Of a stretch of DNA of 64,000 nt, positions 51,298 through 60,014 are shown piece after piece. Below the pieces are notes generated by a model. The model was given only the letters and a program-made list of their open reading frames with translations, had not been told where the DNA came from and did no database searches. This DNA is from Bauldia sp. Its GTDB lineage: Bacteria > Pseudomonadota > Alphaproteobacteria > Rhizobiales > Kaistiaceae. The translations under genes were made by a program, and so were the position numbers. The stretch covers positions 124,001 to 188,000 of the forward strand of contig JANQRX010000008.1 of the NCBI GenBank assembly GCA_028284325.1, in the 5' to 3' direction. Position 1 is the first letter of the stretch. The number at the start of each line of letters is the position of its first letter.

Positions 51298-52140
51298 TCA
51301 AGACGTGATCCCGTAGAACCGCATGGCGGTTCGGCGGTAGATCGCGTCCTGGTCCTCCGCCGACAGGCCGAGCCGCGCCAGGGCCGCGTCGAGCGCGTCG
51401 ACCCAGCGGCGATAGGTCGACATGATCGTCATGACCGGCCAGTTGCTGCCGAACATCAGCCGGTCCGGTCCGAAGGCCTCAACCAGGGTGGCGATGTACG
51501 GGTAGACCGTTTCGGGGCGCCACTCGACGCCGGCGCGCTCGCACAGCGCCGACAACTTGCACACCGCTTCAGTGTCGCGCGCGACGGCGCCGATGTTGCT
51601 CGCCCAAGGTTCCAGTTCCCCGCTCATGACGACGGGCCGCGCGCCGTGATTGATCAGCGGCCGGAACCCGGGAATCGACGTGACCAGCGCATGGGTCGCC
51701 GGCAGGTGATCGTGGTTGATGAGGAACTCGACGGTCACGTCGTTGTCCATCAGCCAGCGGTAGTTTGCGGTGACGGTCTCGCCCGCGAGCCACCGTCCAT
51801 CGAAGCCGCCTGGGGAAAAAGACCGGATTCCACGGAATTTAGGAAACGCGCGGAAGCGATTGATTTCGCTTGCGATATGGTCGGCGGATTCGTCGAGGTC
51901 GACCCAGCCGACGACCGCGGCGACGAGGTCGACATCGCGCGTCGACTCGAGAATGAGCTCGGTCTCGGCGGTGTCGGGCGCCGCCTCCACCAGGACGATC
52001 TTCCCGACCCCGCACGGCATCGCCACGGCCGCCAGATCGTCGGGCAGGAACGGACGGCGCAGGGCGTCGATCCCGCGCGCGATCGGGATGTCTTCGATCT
52101 GGTCGGCGTTCCAGAAATGGACGTGGCTGTCGATGCGCAT
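51298..52140 (-). CDS. Amidohydrolase 2 family protein (metal-dependent hydrolase)
   Basis: 280 residues, TIM-barrel. It begins MRIDSHVHFWNAD with the strand-1 HxH metal site; LIEAAPD-like VLVEAAPDTAETE, RGIRSFSPGG, FLINHDHLPA, INHGARPV, CKLSALCERAG and the late Asp/Asn region MFGSNWPVM follow. This pattern is close to sugar-lactone hydrolases of the COG3618 type (for example L-fuconolactonase-like proteins). The ATG at 52140 follows a GGGAG site. Third gene of a minus-strand operon with BKACE and a hydroxyacid dehydrogenase. Confidence 0.9.
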   Translation of the reverse strand: MRIDSHVHFWNADQIEDIPIARGIDALRRPFLPDDLAAVAMPCGVGKIVLVEAAPDTAETELILESTRDVDLVAAVVGWVDLDESADHIASEINRFRAFPKFRGIRSFSPGGFDGRWLAGETVTANYRWLMDNDVTVEFLINHDHLPATHALVTSIPGFRPLINHGARPVVMSGELEPWASNIGAVARDTEAVCKLSALCERAGVEWRPETVYPYIATLVEAFGPDRLMFGSNWPVMTIMSTYRRWVDALDAALARLGLSAEDQDAIYRRTAMRFYGITS

Positions 52141-52153
52141 GGCGCTCCCTCGG

Positions 52154-53035
52154 CTAGGATTTGAGGCGCGCGTTCTGCTCGGCCAGAACGTCGACCAGCC
52201 GCGTGATGGCATCCTCGGACAGGCCACTGCCGACGCCGATCCGGTAGGCCTGATAGGCGCCCTCGACCACCGGTGCGTGGGCGTTCGCCGACCGCGCGAC
52301 ACCCAGGTAGGTCCTGATGGCGTTCAGCGTGTTGCCGATGTGGGCGTTCGGATTGTGTTCGTCGGCCGTGGCGGCACGCATGACGTTGTCGACGACCTTG
52401 CTGCTCGCACCGGCGCTGGCGAAGACCTCCTGCAGGACGTTCAGGTCCATGCCCTGGACCTTGGCGTGCGCGGCAAGCTCGCAGGTCAGCGCCAGCACCG
52501 AGTGGACCAGCGCATTGGAGAACAGCTTGAGACGCTGGCCGGACCCGGGCGGACCGGCAACGATCAGGCGTTCGGCGAACGCTTCCAGAAGGGAGCGGGC
52601 GCGGGCGATGTCATCGTCGGAACCGCCGACGAGCAGGACGGCCTTGCCGGCGCGGGTCCGGGGCGTCGAGTGGAGGATCGCCGCGTCGACCAGCGGCACC
52701 CCGCGCCGCGCCGCCGCCTCGGCCATGCCACCGGTAAAGTCCGGATCGCCGGTCGAGCAGTCGACGACCGTCTGTTCCGGCCGCGCCGCCGCGACCACCT
52801 GCGGCAGCATGTGTTTGGCCGCCGGCGCGCCAAGACAGAGGATCACCGCGTCGCTGGCGCCGACCAGGTCGGCCACGGTCGCGAACTCGCGTCCGCCGCA
52901 GGCTACCAGCGCCTCGATGCGCTCGCGTCGGCGGTGCGCGACCGCACCGACCTCGTGACCGACATCGAGCAGCCGATCGGCGATCGCCGATCCCATCAGG
53001 CCCAACCCGACGATGCCGACGCGCTGACTGGTCAT
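52154..53035 (-). CDS. NAD(P)-dependent beta-hydroxyacid dehydrogenase family protein
   Basis: 293 residues. Rossmann motif VGIVGLGLMGSAIADRLLDVGHEVG, VVDCSTGDPDFT, the substrate-binding TP/RAGKAVLLVGG stretch and catalytic Lys in GQRLKLFSNALVHSV. Same family as the gene at 35913-36824, but only distantly similar. It sits 9 bases downstream of the BKACE gene and before the amidohydrolase gene; probable reaction is oxidation of a 3-hydroxy acid intermediate. Confidence 0.9.
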   Translation of the reverse strand: MTSQRVGIVGLGLMGSAIADRLLDVGHEVGAVAHRRRERIEALVACGGREFATVADLVGASDAVILCLGAPAAKHMLPQVVAAARPEQTVVDCSTGDPDFTGGMAEAAARRGVPLVDAAILHSTPRTRAGKAVLLVGGSDDDIARARSLLEAFAERLIVAGPPGSGQRLKLFSNALVHSVLALTCELAAHAKVQGMDLNVLQEVFASAGASSKVVDNVMRAATADEHNPNAHIGNTLNAIRTYLGVARSANAHAPVVEGAYQAYRIGVGSGLSEDAITRLVDVLAEQNARLKS

Positions 53036-53044
53036 CTCCGGCTC

Positions 53045-53995
53045 CTAGAAGGCAACGGCGTCGCCACCCTTGAGGGCGAGCATCTCGCGCGCCTCGTCGG
53101 GCGTTGCGATCCGCAGGCCAAGCCCTTCGATGATCTTGCGCACCATCACGACCTGTTCGGCGCTGGACCGGGCGAGGCGGCCCTTGCCGGCCCAGAGGCT
53201 GTCCTCCAGGCCGACGCGAACATTGCCGCCGAGGGCGGCTGCCTGCGCGGCGACGCGCAGCTGGTTGGACCCCGCGCCGAGCACTGACCAGCGGTAGTCG
53301 CCGCCGAACAGGCGGTCGGCCGTGCGCTTCATGTGCAGCACGTCTTCCGGGTGGGGACCGATCCCGCCCAGCAGGCCGAAGACCGACTGGATGAAGAACG
53401 GCGGCTCGACCAGGCCAAGCCCGGCGACGTGATGCAGGTTGTACAGGTGAGCGATGTCGTAGCATTCGAACTCGAACCGCGTGCCGTTGCCGGAACAGGT
53501 CTCGAGGATGTAGCGGATGTCCTTGAAGCTGTTGCGGAACACTAGGTCGCGCGTCGCCTCGAGGTGTTCGCGCTCCCAGTCGTGCTTGAACTCCTTGTAC
53601 TTGTCGAGCAGGTGGTAGAGCCCGAAATTCATCGACCCCATGTTCAGCGACGCGACTTCCGGCTTGTAGGTCGCGGCCGGGAGAACACGTTCCTCGACCC
53701 GCATGTACGGGCTTCCGCCGGTGGTGATGTTGACCACAGCATCCGTCGCCTGCTTGACCCGGGGAAGGAACCGCGCGAACGCTTCCGGCGTCTGGTCCGG
53801 CTTGCCGGTCTCGGGATCGCGCGCGTGCAGATGCAGGATCGACGCGCCGGCCTCCGCAGCGCCAACGGCGTCGGCAACGATCTCATCCGGTGTGATCGGC
53901 AGGTGCGGCGACATGGTCGGCGTGTGGATGGCGCCGGTCACCGCACACGTGATGATCACCGTTCCTGCGCTCGTGTCTTTCGACGATGCGGACAC
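53045..53995 (-). CDS. Beta-keto acid cleavage enzyme (BKACE, Kce-like)
   Basis: 316 residues from a GTG at 53995 with GGGAGGA 5 bases upstream. BKACE enzymes use Zn and acetyl-CoA to split a beta-keto acid into acetoacetate and a CoA thioester. The hallmarks are IITCAVTGAIHTPTMSPHLP, the metal His pair in ILHLHARDPETGKPDQ, NITTGGSP, and GLEDSLWAGKG with the catalytic-site Glu. The family is broad, and substrate cannot be read from sequence. It begins the minus-strand operon and is divergent from the second sulfatase gene. Confidence 0.92.
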   Translation of the reverse strand: MSASSKDTSAGTVIITCAVTGAIHTPTMSPHLPITPDEIVADAVGAAEAGASILHLHARDPETGKPDQTPEAFARFLPRVKQATDAVVNITTGGSPYMRVEERVLPAATYKPEVASLNMGSMNFGLYHLLDKYKEFKHDWEREHLEATRDLVFRNSFKDIRYILETCSGNGTRFEFECYDIAHLYNLHHVAGLGLVEPPFFIQSVFGLLGGIGPHPEDVLHMKRTADRLFGGDYRWSVLGAGSNQLRVAAQAAALGGNVRVGLEDSLWAGKGRLARSSAEQVVMVRKIIEGLGLRIATPDEAREMLALKGGDAVAF

Positions 53996-54155
53996 GGGCG
54001 TCCTCCCTCTCTCGCTGCCGGCTTTAGTCAGTACGATTGCCGGCCGCAAGTCTCGTGGCCGGACCCGGCGCGCCCGCTGTCTCGCGTCCACGCCACCGGG
54101 TCCCGAAAAATACAACACCACCAGACAGATACACGGATAGGCCGGCAACAAGCAT

Positions 54156-54172
54156 CATTCCGATATGGAATG
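54156..54172. promoter_or_regulatory. Perfect palindrome in the BKACE-sulfatase divergent region
   Basis: CATTCC-GATAT-GGAATG is a perfect 6-5-6 inverted repeat between the BKACE and sulfatase genes. It includes the ATG at 54165, which makes that codon a less likely start for the sulfatase than the GTG at 54252. Similar in style to, but with a shorter spacer than, the 41799-41817 palindrome. Confidence 0.45.
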
Positions 54173-54251
54173 GATGTGCGCTGTCTATGACATTGTGTGC
54201 GCCGCGGCGGACGACAAAGATCGTGGCGGTTCAGTCAGCGGCAGGACACGG

Positions 54252-55685
54252 GTGCCGGTTCCCCAGAACACGCTGTTCATCCTCTCGGACGAGCACAATC
54301 GCAACATCGCCGGCTGCTACGGACATCCGTTCGTCAGGACGCCGGCGATCGACGCGCTGGCCGCGCGCGGTACGCGCTTCGCCCATGCCTATTGCAACAG
54401 TCCCATCTGCGTGCCGTCCCGTGCGGCGCTGGCGACGGGCCGGTTTGTCCACCGCATCCGCTGCTGGGACAACGCCATGCCCTACCACGGTCAACTGCCG
54501 TCGTGGCACCACGTCGTCCGGGCTGCCGGCAGCGAGGTCGTCGCCATCGGCAAGCTGCATTTCCGGTCGGGTGACGACGACAACGGGTTCAGCCACGAAA
54601 TCCTGCCGATGCACATCAAGGACGGCAGGGGCGACCTGAAGGGGCTGCTGCGGCGCAATCCGCCGCCGAAGGAAGGCACCGCCAGCCTGGCCGCCGACGC
54701 CGGGGTCGGCTTCTCCGACTATTTCGATTTCGACCGGCGCATCACCAACGAGGCGGTGGCGTGGGTCGAGGCCGCGGCGCGACAGGAGAGCGAGCGGCCG
54801 TGGACCCTGTTCGTCTCGTTCGTGATGCCGCACTTCCCGCTCATCGCCCCCAAGGCGTACTATGCGCTCTACGAGAACCTCTCCCTCGACGAACTCCGCC
54901 ACGGCCTCGACGCACCACCACCGGACCATCCCGTTCTCGACGACCTGCGGCACACGTTCGACTACGACCGCCACTTCGACGACGAGCGCCGCGCGGTCGC
55001 TTTGCGCGCCTATTTCGGCATGGTCACCGCGCTCGACGAGAATGTCGGCCGCGTCGTCGCCGCGCTGGAGGCCAGCGGCCTCACCCCGACGACGCGGGTG
55101 ATCTATGCCAGCGACCATGGCGACAACCTCGGCAACCGCGGCATGTGGGGAAAGTCCGTCCATTACGACGACTCGGTCGCGGTGCCGCTGATCGGCGTCG
55201 GCGACGGCTTTCCCGTCGGGGTCGCCGAAACGCCGGTGTCGCTGGTCGACCTTTTCCCGACGCTGGTCGAGGCCGCGGGGGCCGGCGATCCGTCGTCGTT
55301 CGGAAGCGACGGGCGCTCGCTGTTCGACATCATCGACGACCCCGATCCGGAGCGGGCGGTGTTGTCCGAGTATCATGCCGTCAACGCGCGCACCGGGCAC
55401 TTCATGCTGCGCAAGGGCACATGGAAGTACGTCCGCTACCTCGATGCCCGACCGCAGCTCTTCGACCTCGCCGCCGATCCGGGGGAGCGCGTCGATCTGG
55501 GTGACGACCCGGCGTTCGCTGCGACGCGCGCGACACTGGAACGCGAGCTTCGCACCATCGTCAGCCCGGAGGACACCAGCGACCTGGCGTTCAGGGACCA
55601 GGCTGAGGTGATCCGGGCCCATGGCGGCGAGGCGGCCATCCTGGGCTCGGAGGACATCCCCCACACCCCGGTTCCGGCGCTCTGA
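54252..55685 (+). CDS. Sulfatase, Cys-type formylglycine-dependent
   Basis: 477 residues from the GTG at 54252, preceded by AGGA; an ATG at 54165 would give 506 but lies in a palindrome and adds unmatched residues. Features: LFILSDEHNRNIAGCYG metal site, formylglycine site C-V-P-S-R (Cys53 from this start), IGKLHFRSGDDDNGF and IYASDHGDNLGNRG. The order of motifs and several insertions match the sulfatase at 39355-40809, so the two are probably paralogues acting on related esters. No signal peptide. Followed by an SDR and a lactonase gene in the same direction. Confidence 0.9.
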   Translation: MPVPQNTLFILSDEHNRNIAGCYGHPFVRTPAIDALAARGTRFAHAYCNSPICVPSRAALATGRFVHRIRCWDNAMPYHGQLPSWHHVVRAAGSEVVAIGKLHFRSGDDDNGFSHEILPMHIKDGRGDLKGLLRRNPPPKEGTASLAADAGVGFSDYFDFDRRITNEAVAWVEAAARQESERPWTLFVSFVMPHFPLIAPKAYYALYENLSLDELRHGLDAPPPDHPVLDDLRHTFDYDRHFDDERRAVALRAYFGMVTALDENVGRVVAALEASGLTPTTRVIYASDHGDNLGNRGMWGKSVHYDDSVAVPLIGVGDGFPVGVAETPVSLVDLFPTLVEAAGAGDPSSFGSDGRSLFDIIDDPDPERAVLSEYHAVNARTGHFMLRKGTWKYVRYLDARPQLFDLAADPGERVDLGDDPAFAATRATLERELRTIVSPEDTSDLAFRDQAEVIRAHGGEAAILGSEDIPHTPVPAL

Positions 55686-55713
55686 CCGCCGGACAGGTTC
55701 ATCGGAGGACGCC

Positions 55714-56454
55714 ATGGCCCGCCCCGTTGCACCCGACTTCGATCTCACCGGCCGCAGGATTCTCGTCACCGGCGCGGCCAGCGGCATCGGTGCGGCCACC
55801 GCCCGCCTCTGCGCCGGTCTCGGCGCATCGGTCGACCTCGTCGATGTCCATCCGCCCGACGCCATCGTTACCGACATCGCAGCATCGGGTGGCGAGGCGC
55901 GCGGCACGTCGATCGACGTGAGCGACCGCGGCGCGGTCGAGGCGCTGGCGACGGATCTCGGCCCGGTCGACGGTCTGGTGCTCGCTGCCGGTATCCAGCC
56001 CTACGACGACTGGCAGGACGAGGCGTGGGACGACAACTGGGACAGGGTGCTCGACGTCAACGCGCGCGGCGCCGTCAATGTCGCGCGCGCCTTCTTCGAC
56101 GGTCTGCGCGGACGTGACGACGGCCGCATCGTCCTGGTCGGCAGCCAGGCCGGACGCCACGGCGGCGCCTATTCCTCGCCGCACTACGTGTTTTCCAAGG
56201 GCGGGCTCCACGCGTTCACGCGCTGGCTGGCACGCAAGGGCGCGGCGGACGGGGTGCTGGTCAACGCCGTTGCACCCGGCCCGGTCAGGACGCCGTTCGT
56301 CGAGGGACTGGACATCGACGCCGAGGCGATGCCGCTCGGCCGGGTCGCCGCGGAGGAAGAGATCGCCGGCCCCATCGCCTTCCTGCTGTCGCCCGCCGCC
56401 CGCTACGTCACCGGCGTCATCCTCGACGTCAATGGCGGCCTGTCGTTCAACTGA
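55714..56454 (+). CDS. SDR family oxidoreductase
   Basis: 246 residues. LVTGAASGIGAATARL, the Asn-Ala-Gly equivalent LAAGIQPYDDW, LVGSQAGRHGG with the catalytic Ser, and YVFSKGGLHAF with Tyr and Lys. ATG at 55714 with CGGAGGA 7 bases upstream. It sits between the sulfatase and lactonase genes; oxidation of a desulfated sugar to a lactone that the next gene product opens is a sensible but unproven order of reactions. Confidence 0.91.
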   Translation: MARPVAPDFDLTGRRILVTGAASGIGAATARLCAGLGASVDLVDVHPPDAIVTDIAASGGEARGTSIDVSDRGAVEALATDLGPVDGLVLAAGIQPYDDWQDEAWDDNWDRVLDVNARGAVNVARAFFDGLRGRDDGRIVLVGSQAGRHGGAYSSPHYVFSKGGLHAFTRWLARKGAADGVLVNAVAPGPVRTPFVEGLDIDAEAMPLGRVAAEEEIAGPIAFLLSPAARYVTGVILDVNGGLSFN

Positions 56455-56465
56455 GGACCCTTGCC

Positions 56466-57383
56466 GTGAGTATGACCATCGAACGCGTCGTCGACTGCGC
56501 CAATCACCTCGGCGAGGGGCCGGTCTGGGACGTCGAGGAAGGGCGCCTCTACTGGGTCGACGGCACGGGGCGCCGGGTCGGCAAGCCGGGCATCTGGCGC
56601 TACGACCCCGGCACCGGGCGTGTCGAGAGCTGGGACATCGGCCGCGATATCGGTGCGCTGGCACTCCGCAAGGACGGCGGGCTCGTGCTGGCGCTCGACG
56701 ACGGGTTCTACTTCCTCGACCTCGACGGCGGCGGATCGCCGGAACTCATTACCAGGATCGACGAGGACCAGCCGCGCACGCGCCTGAACGACGGCAAGAT
56801 CGACCGTCGGGGACGCTTCTTCGCCGGCGGCATGGACGACAAGGAGGAGCTCAAGATCTGCGGGCTCTGGCGCCTCGACCCTGATCTCTCGGTGACCAGG
56901 GTCGACGACGGGATCATCTGTTCCAACGGCCCCTGCTGGAGCCCGGACGACAGCACCTTCTACTTCGCCGACACCTTCGTCGACGAGTTCTGGGCCTATG
57001 ACTTCGATGTCGAGACCGGCTCGCTGTCGAACAGGCGCATCTTCGCCACGACGAAGGACGTGCCGGGCGTGCCGGACGGATCGACCGTCGACGCGGAAGG
57101 CCATATGTGGAACGCGGAGCTGATCTCGGGCGAACTCGTCCGCTACGCGCCCAACGGTTCGGTGGAGCGGCGCATCGGTATGCCGGTCCGGAATATCACG
57201 TCGGTGATGTTCGGCGGCGACGATCTGGAGGACATCTACGTCACCTCCATGGCGCGGGTGAAGCACCCGGCCGTGCATGAGCGGTTCGCGGTCGAGGCGA
57301 AGCCGCAATACGGCGCCGGCGCGCTCTATCGTATTCGCGGCCTCGGCATCAAAGGCGTCCCCGAACCGCGGTTCGGCGGCTGA
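56466..57383 (+). CDS. SMP-30/gluconolactonase family lactonase
   Basis: 305 residues from a GTG at 56466 (an ATG two codons later is possible). Metal ligands are intact: Glu in HLGEGPVWD, Asn in CSNGPCWSPDD and Asp in GVPDGSTVDAEG; the substrate-side Asn is in RTRLNDGKIDRRG. This is the active-type counterpart to the degenerate propeller in the IclR fusion 6 kb away, to which it is visibly related (LYWVD, GKIDxxGR). It probably hydrolyses a sugar lactone in the island's pathway. Convergent with the third sulfatase gene. Confidence 0.92.
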   Translation: MSMTIERVVDCANHLGEGPVWDVEEGRLYWVDGTGRRVGKPGIWRYDPGTGRVESWDIGRDIGALALRKDGGLVLALDDGFYFLDLDGGGSPELITRIDEDQPRTRLNDGKIDRRGRFFAGGMDDKEELKICGLWRLDPDLSVTRVDDGIICSNGPCWSPDDSTFYFADTFVDEFWAYDFDVETGSLSNRRIFATTKDVPGVPDGSTVDAEGHMWNAELISGELVRYAPNGSVERRIGMPVRNITSVMFGGDDLEDIYVTSMARVKHPAVHERFAVEAKPQYGAGALYRIRGLGIKGVPEPRFGG

Positions 57384-57389
57384 ACCGCC

Positions 57390-58961
57390 TCACCACTGCC
57401 CGACGATGACGCCGCCGGCATTGGCCTCGGCCTGCCACCGATCGACGAAGGCGTCGTCGACGGTGGTGCGCTGTTTCAACGTGCGCTGCCACCGGAACAG
57501 GCGCTCGTGCAGGCGGGCACGGACATCGGCGTAGGCGCCGTCGACACCGCGATCGATCAGCTCCTGCGGATCGTCCTCGAGGTCGAAGAGCTGCGGCGGA
57601 AACCCTTCGTAGTGGACGTACTTGTAGCGCCCGTCGAAGACCATCGCGCCGCGACACAGATCGATGGGCCGATCCAGCGCTTCGCGCACATCGCGGTGGA
57701 AGGCGTAGTCGATCTCGCTGAAAGTGGCGTCGCGCCAGTCGCTCCCTTGCGTGCCGCGCGTCACCGGCAGGAGCGACCGGCCCTCGAGCGCCTCGCCAGC
57801 CGGCGCGATCCCCAGCGCCTCCATGAAGGTCGGGGCCAGGTCGATGCTCTCGACGAGCCGATGATCGACGGTGCCGCGGGTGCCGTCGGCCGCAGCGCTC
57901 GGATCGACCAGGATCAGCGGGACGCGCACCGACGCATCGTGGAACATCTCCTTTTCGCCGAGCCAGTGGTCGCCGAGATAGTCACCATGGTCGGAGGTGA
58001 AGACGATCAGCGTATCATCAAGCCGCCCCGCCGCTTCCAGATGGTCGATCAGGCGGCCGATGTGGTCGTCGAGTTGCTTGATCAGGCCCATGTAGATGGG
58101 AACGACGGTGTCGCGCACCTCGTCGCGCATGAAGGCGCGGGACTCGTCGCGTTCCATGAAGGCTCGATAGACGGGATGGTCGCTGGCGCGCTCGTCGTCG
58201 TGGCGATTCACCGGCAGCGCGTCACCCGGGCCGTAGAGGGTGTTGTAAGGCGCGGAGACCACATACGGCCAGTGCGGCTTGATGTAGCTCAGATGCAGGC
58301 ACCAGGGCGCATCGCCCTTCCGGTCGATGAACTCGATCGCCCGGTCGGTCATGTAGGCCGTCTCGCCGTGTTCGTCGGGGACTCGTGCGGGTTCGCGCGC
58401 GTAGCGCAGATGCCAGCCGGAGAGAATCTCGCCCTCCGGTCCCTCGGCCGAGTTGGCGAAATCGTGCCATGGATTGTCGCTGTCGTAGCCGTGGCGGCGC
58501 AGGTAATTGGCGTAGTCGGTTTCGATCCGGCCGTGGCCGAACACGCCGTCGTCGCGGACCACCACCTCGAAGCCGCCTTCCAGGGCGAGCGCCGCCTTGT
58601 CCCTGTCGGCGCTCCCGCCCAGCCGGTCGATCGTCGCGACATCGGGGAAGAAGTGGCTCTTGCCGACCAGCGTGAGGTCACAGCCGGCGGCGGCGAGGTA
58701 GTCGCCCATCGTGCGCTCGCTCAACGGCAGGGGGACGAACAGCCAGGTCGAACGGTGCGAGGCGACGTACCGGCCGGTGTAGAACGACATCCGCGACGGG
58801 CCGCAGACCGGGGACTGGACATAGGTCCGGTCGAAAAGCACGCCGCGGGCGGCCAGACGATCGATGTTCGGCGTGGCGAGCGTCGGATGGCCGGTGCAGG
58901 ACAGGTAGTCCCACCGTAGCTGGTCGGCCATGATGAACAGGATGTTCTTGGTCGCTGACAT
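57390..58961 (-). CDS. Sulfatase (arylsulfatase/phosphonate monoester hydrolase type), Cys-type
   Basis: 523 residues from the ATG at 58961, with GAGGAGG 4 bases upstream. NILFIMADQLRWDYLSCTGHP is the metal site, Cys53-G-P-S-R the formylglycine site, and VFTSDHGDYLGDHWLGEKEMFHD the second metal half. The DQLRWD start and YTGRYVASHRSTW place it in a different subgroup from the other two sulfatases in this window. The LysR gene upstream (59050-59949) is in the same direction and its end contains a palindrome-like element 86-102 bases before this start, so regulated expression is likely. Confidence 0.91.
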   Translation of the reverse strand: MSATKNILFIMADQLRWDYLSCTGHPTLATPNIDRLAARGVLFDRTYVQSPVCGPSRMSFYTGRYVASHRSTWLFVPLPLSERTMGDYLAAAGCDLTLVGKSHFFPDVATIDRLGGSADRDKAALALEGGFEVVVRDDGVFGHGRIETDYANYLRRHGYDSDNPWHDFANSAEGPEGEILSGWHLRYAREPARVPDEHGETAYMTDRAIEFIDRKGDAPWCLHLSYIKPHWPYVVSAPYNTLYGPGDALPVNRHDDERASDHPVYRAFMERDESRAFMRDEVRDTVVPIYMGLIKQLDDHIGRLIDHLEAAGRLDDTLIVFTSDHGDYLGDHWLGEKEMFHDASVRVPLILVDPSAAADGTRGTVDHRLVESIDLAPTFMEALGIAPAGEALEGRSLLPVTRGTQGSDWRDATFSEIDYAFHRDVREALDRPIDLCRGAMVFDGRYKYVHYEGFPPQLFDLEDDPQELIDRGVDGAYADVRARLHERLFRWQRTLKQRTTVDDAFVDRWQAEANAGGVIVGQW

Positions 58962-59046
58962 CGCCTCCTCGGGTGTCGTCAGGTCGGCACGCGGTGCGAC
59001 GTTTCTAGACACCGGCCCGGCCACCTCAAACCCAAACGGGGTATTC

Positions 59047-59063
59047 GTTTCACGACGTGGAAC
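59047..59063. promoter_or_regulatory. Palindrome-like element upstream of the third sulfatase
   Basis: GTTTCACGACGTGGAAC matches 14 of 17 positions of the perfect palindrome at 41800-41816. It overlaps the last codons of the LysR gene and lies 86-102 bases upstream of the sulfatase start, a suitable operator position. Function is inferred. Confidence 0.4.
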
Positions 59064-59949
59064 GCGCCGCCTCGCGCAGGACGTCCAGAAAGTTGAGGGC
59101 GGCCTTGGAGTGGTTGCGTCCGCTCACCGACACGATTCCCGCCGGCCGGCGATGGGTGCACCAGTCGGCCTTCAGGACGCTCAGCCGTTTGGCGTAGAGG
59201 GTCCCGCGCACGTCCGGCATCAGCGTCACCATGTCGGTCCGCATCAGCAGGCGGGCGCGCAACTGCAGCGACGACGATTCCACCGCGATCTCCGGTCGAC
59301 CGGCACCGCGCTGGGTGAGAGCATAGACGACGTGGTCGCGCGCCGGGTCGCCGGACGGCGGCAGGATCCACGGATAGCGCACCAGCGCCGCCGCGCTCGG
59401 GCGGCGGGCACTCACGTCGAGCGGGTGGCCCTTGCGGACCGTCGGCATCAGCACCGTGTCCCGGATCGGTTCGACGACCACGGAGCTGTTACTGAACTCG
59501 GGCCGCATTTGGACCAGCAGGAAGTCGAGATGGCCCTGCCACAGATCACCCATCAGTTGCTCCGCCGAGCCTGTCCGAACGCGGAGGGCGAGGCGCGGAA
59601 ACCGCTCCCGGCACGTCTCGATCACGGGCGGCAGGATGTCCCGCTCCCACGCCTCGCCGGCACCGAAGGTGACCGTGCCGGTCATGCCGGTGCGTATCGA
59701 GCGCATCTCGGCGACGAGATCGTCCATCTCCGCACCGATCCGCTGGGCGCGCTGCAGGAAGGCGCGGCCGTAGGCGCTCAGATCGACGCCACGCGACTTG
59801 CGGATGAAGAGTTTCGCGCCGAGTTCGTCCTCGACACGGGCGACGATCTTGGTCAGCGCGGACTGCGTCATCCCCAGTGAACGCGACGCCGCACTGATGC
59901 TGCCGCTCTCCGCCACCGCGCGGAGAAACTTGATGTGGCGTGTCTCCAT
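59050..59949 (-). CDS. LysR family transcriptional regulator
   Basis: 299 residues from the ATG at 59949. Winged helix at about 1-60 (HIKFLRAVAESGSISAASRSLGMTQSALTKIVARVEDELGAKLFIR), then effector domain (GTVTFGAGEAWERDILPPVIE, SNSSVVVEPIRDTVLMPTVRKGHPL). Upstream of, and in the same direction as, the third sulfatase gene, which it may regulate. Somewhat similar in style to the LysR at 38433, including the GAGxxWxRD motif, suggesting a shared subgroup. Confidence 0.92.
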   Translation of the reverse strand: METRHIKFLRAVAESGSISAASRSLGMTQSALTKIVARVEDELGAKLFIRKSRGVDLSAYGRAFLQRAQRIGAEMDDLVAEMRSIRTGMTGTVTFGAGEAWERDILPPVIETCRERFPRLALRVRTGSAEQLMGDLWQGHLDFLLVQMRPEFSNSSVVVEPIRDTVLMPTVRKGHPLDVSARRPSAAALVRYPWILPPSGDPARDHVVYALTQRGAGRPEIAVESSSLQLRARLLMRTDMVTLMPDVRGTLYAKRLSVLKADWCTHRRPAGIVSVSGRNHSKAALNFLDVLREAARSTS

Positions 59950-60014
59950 CGGACCGAGGATAGGCGGTGCGGCCGGACCCTGCCAGTTAGGCGCGCACCC
60001 CGCGCCGCAAAGCG

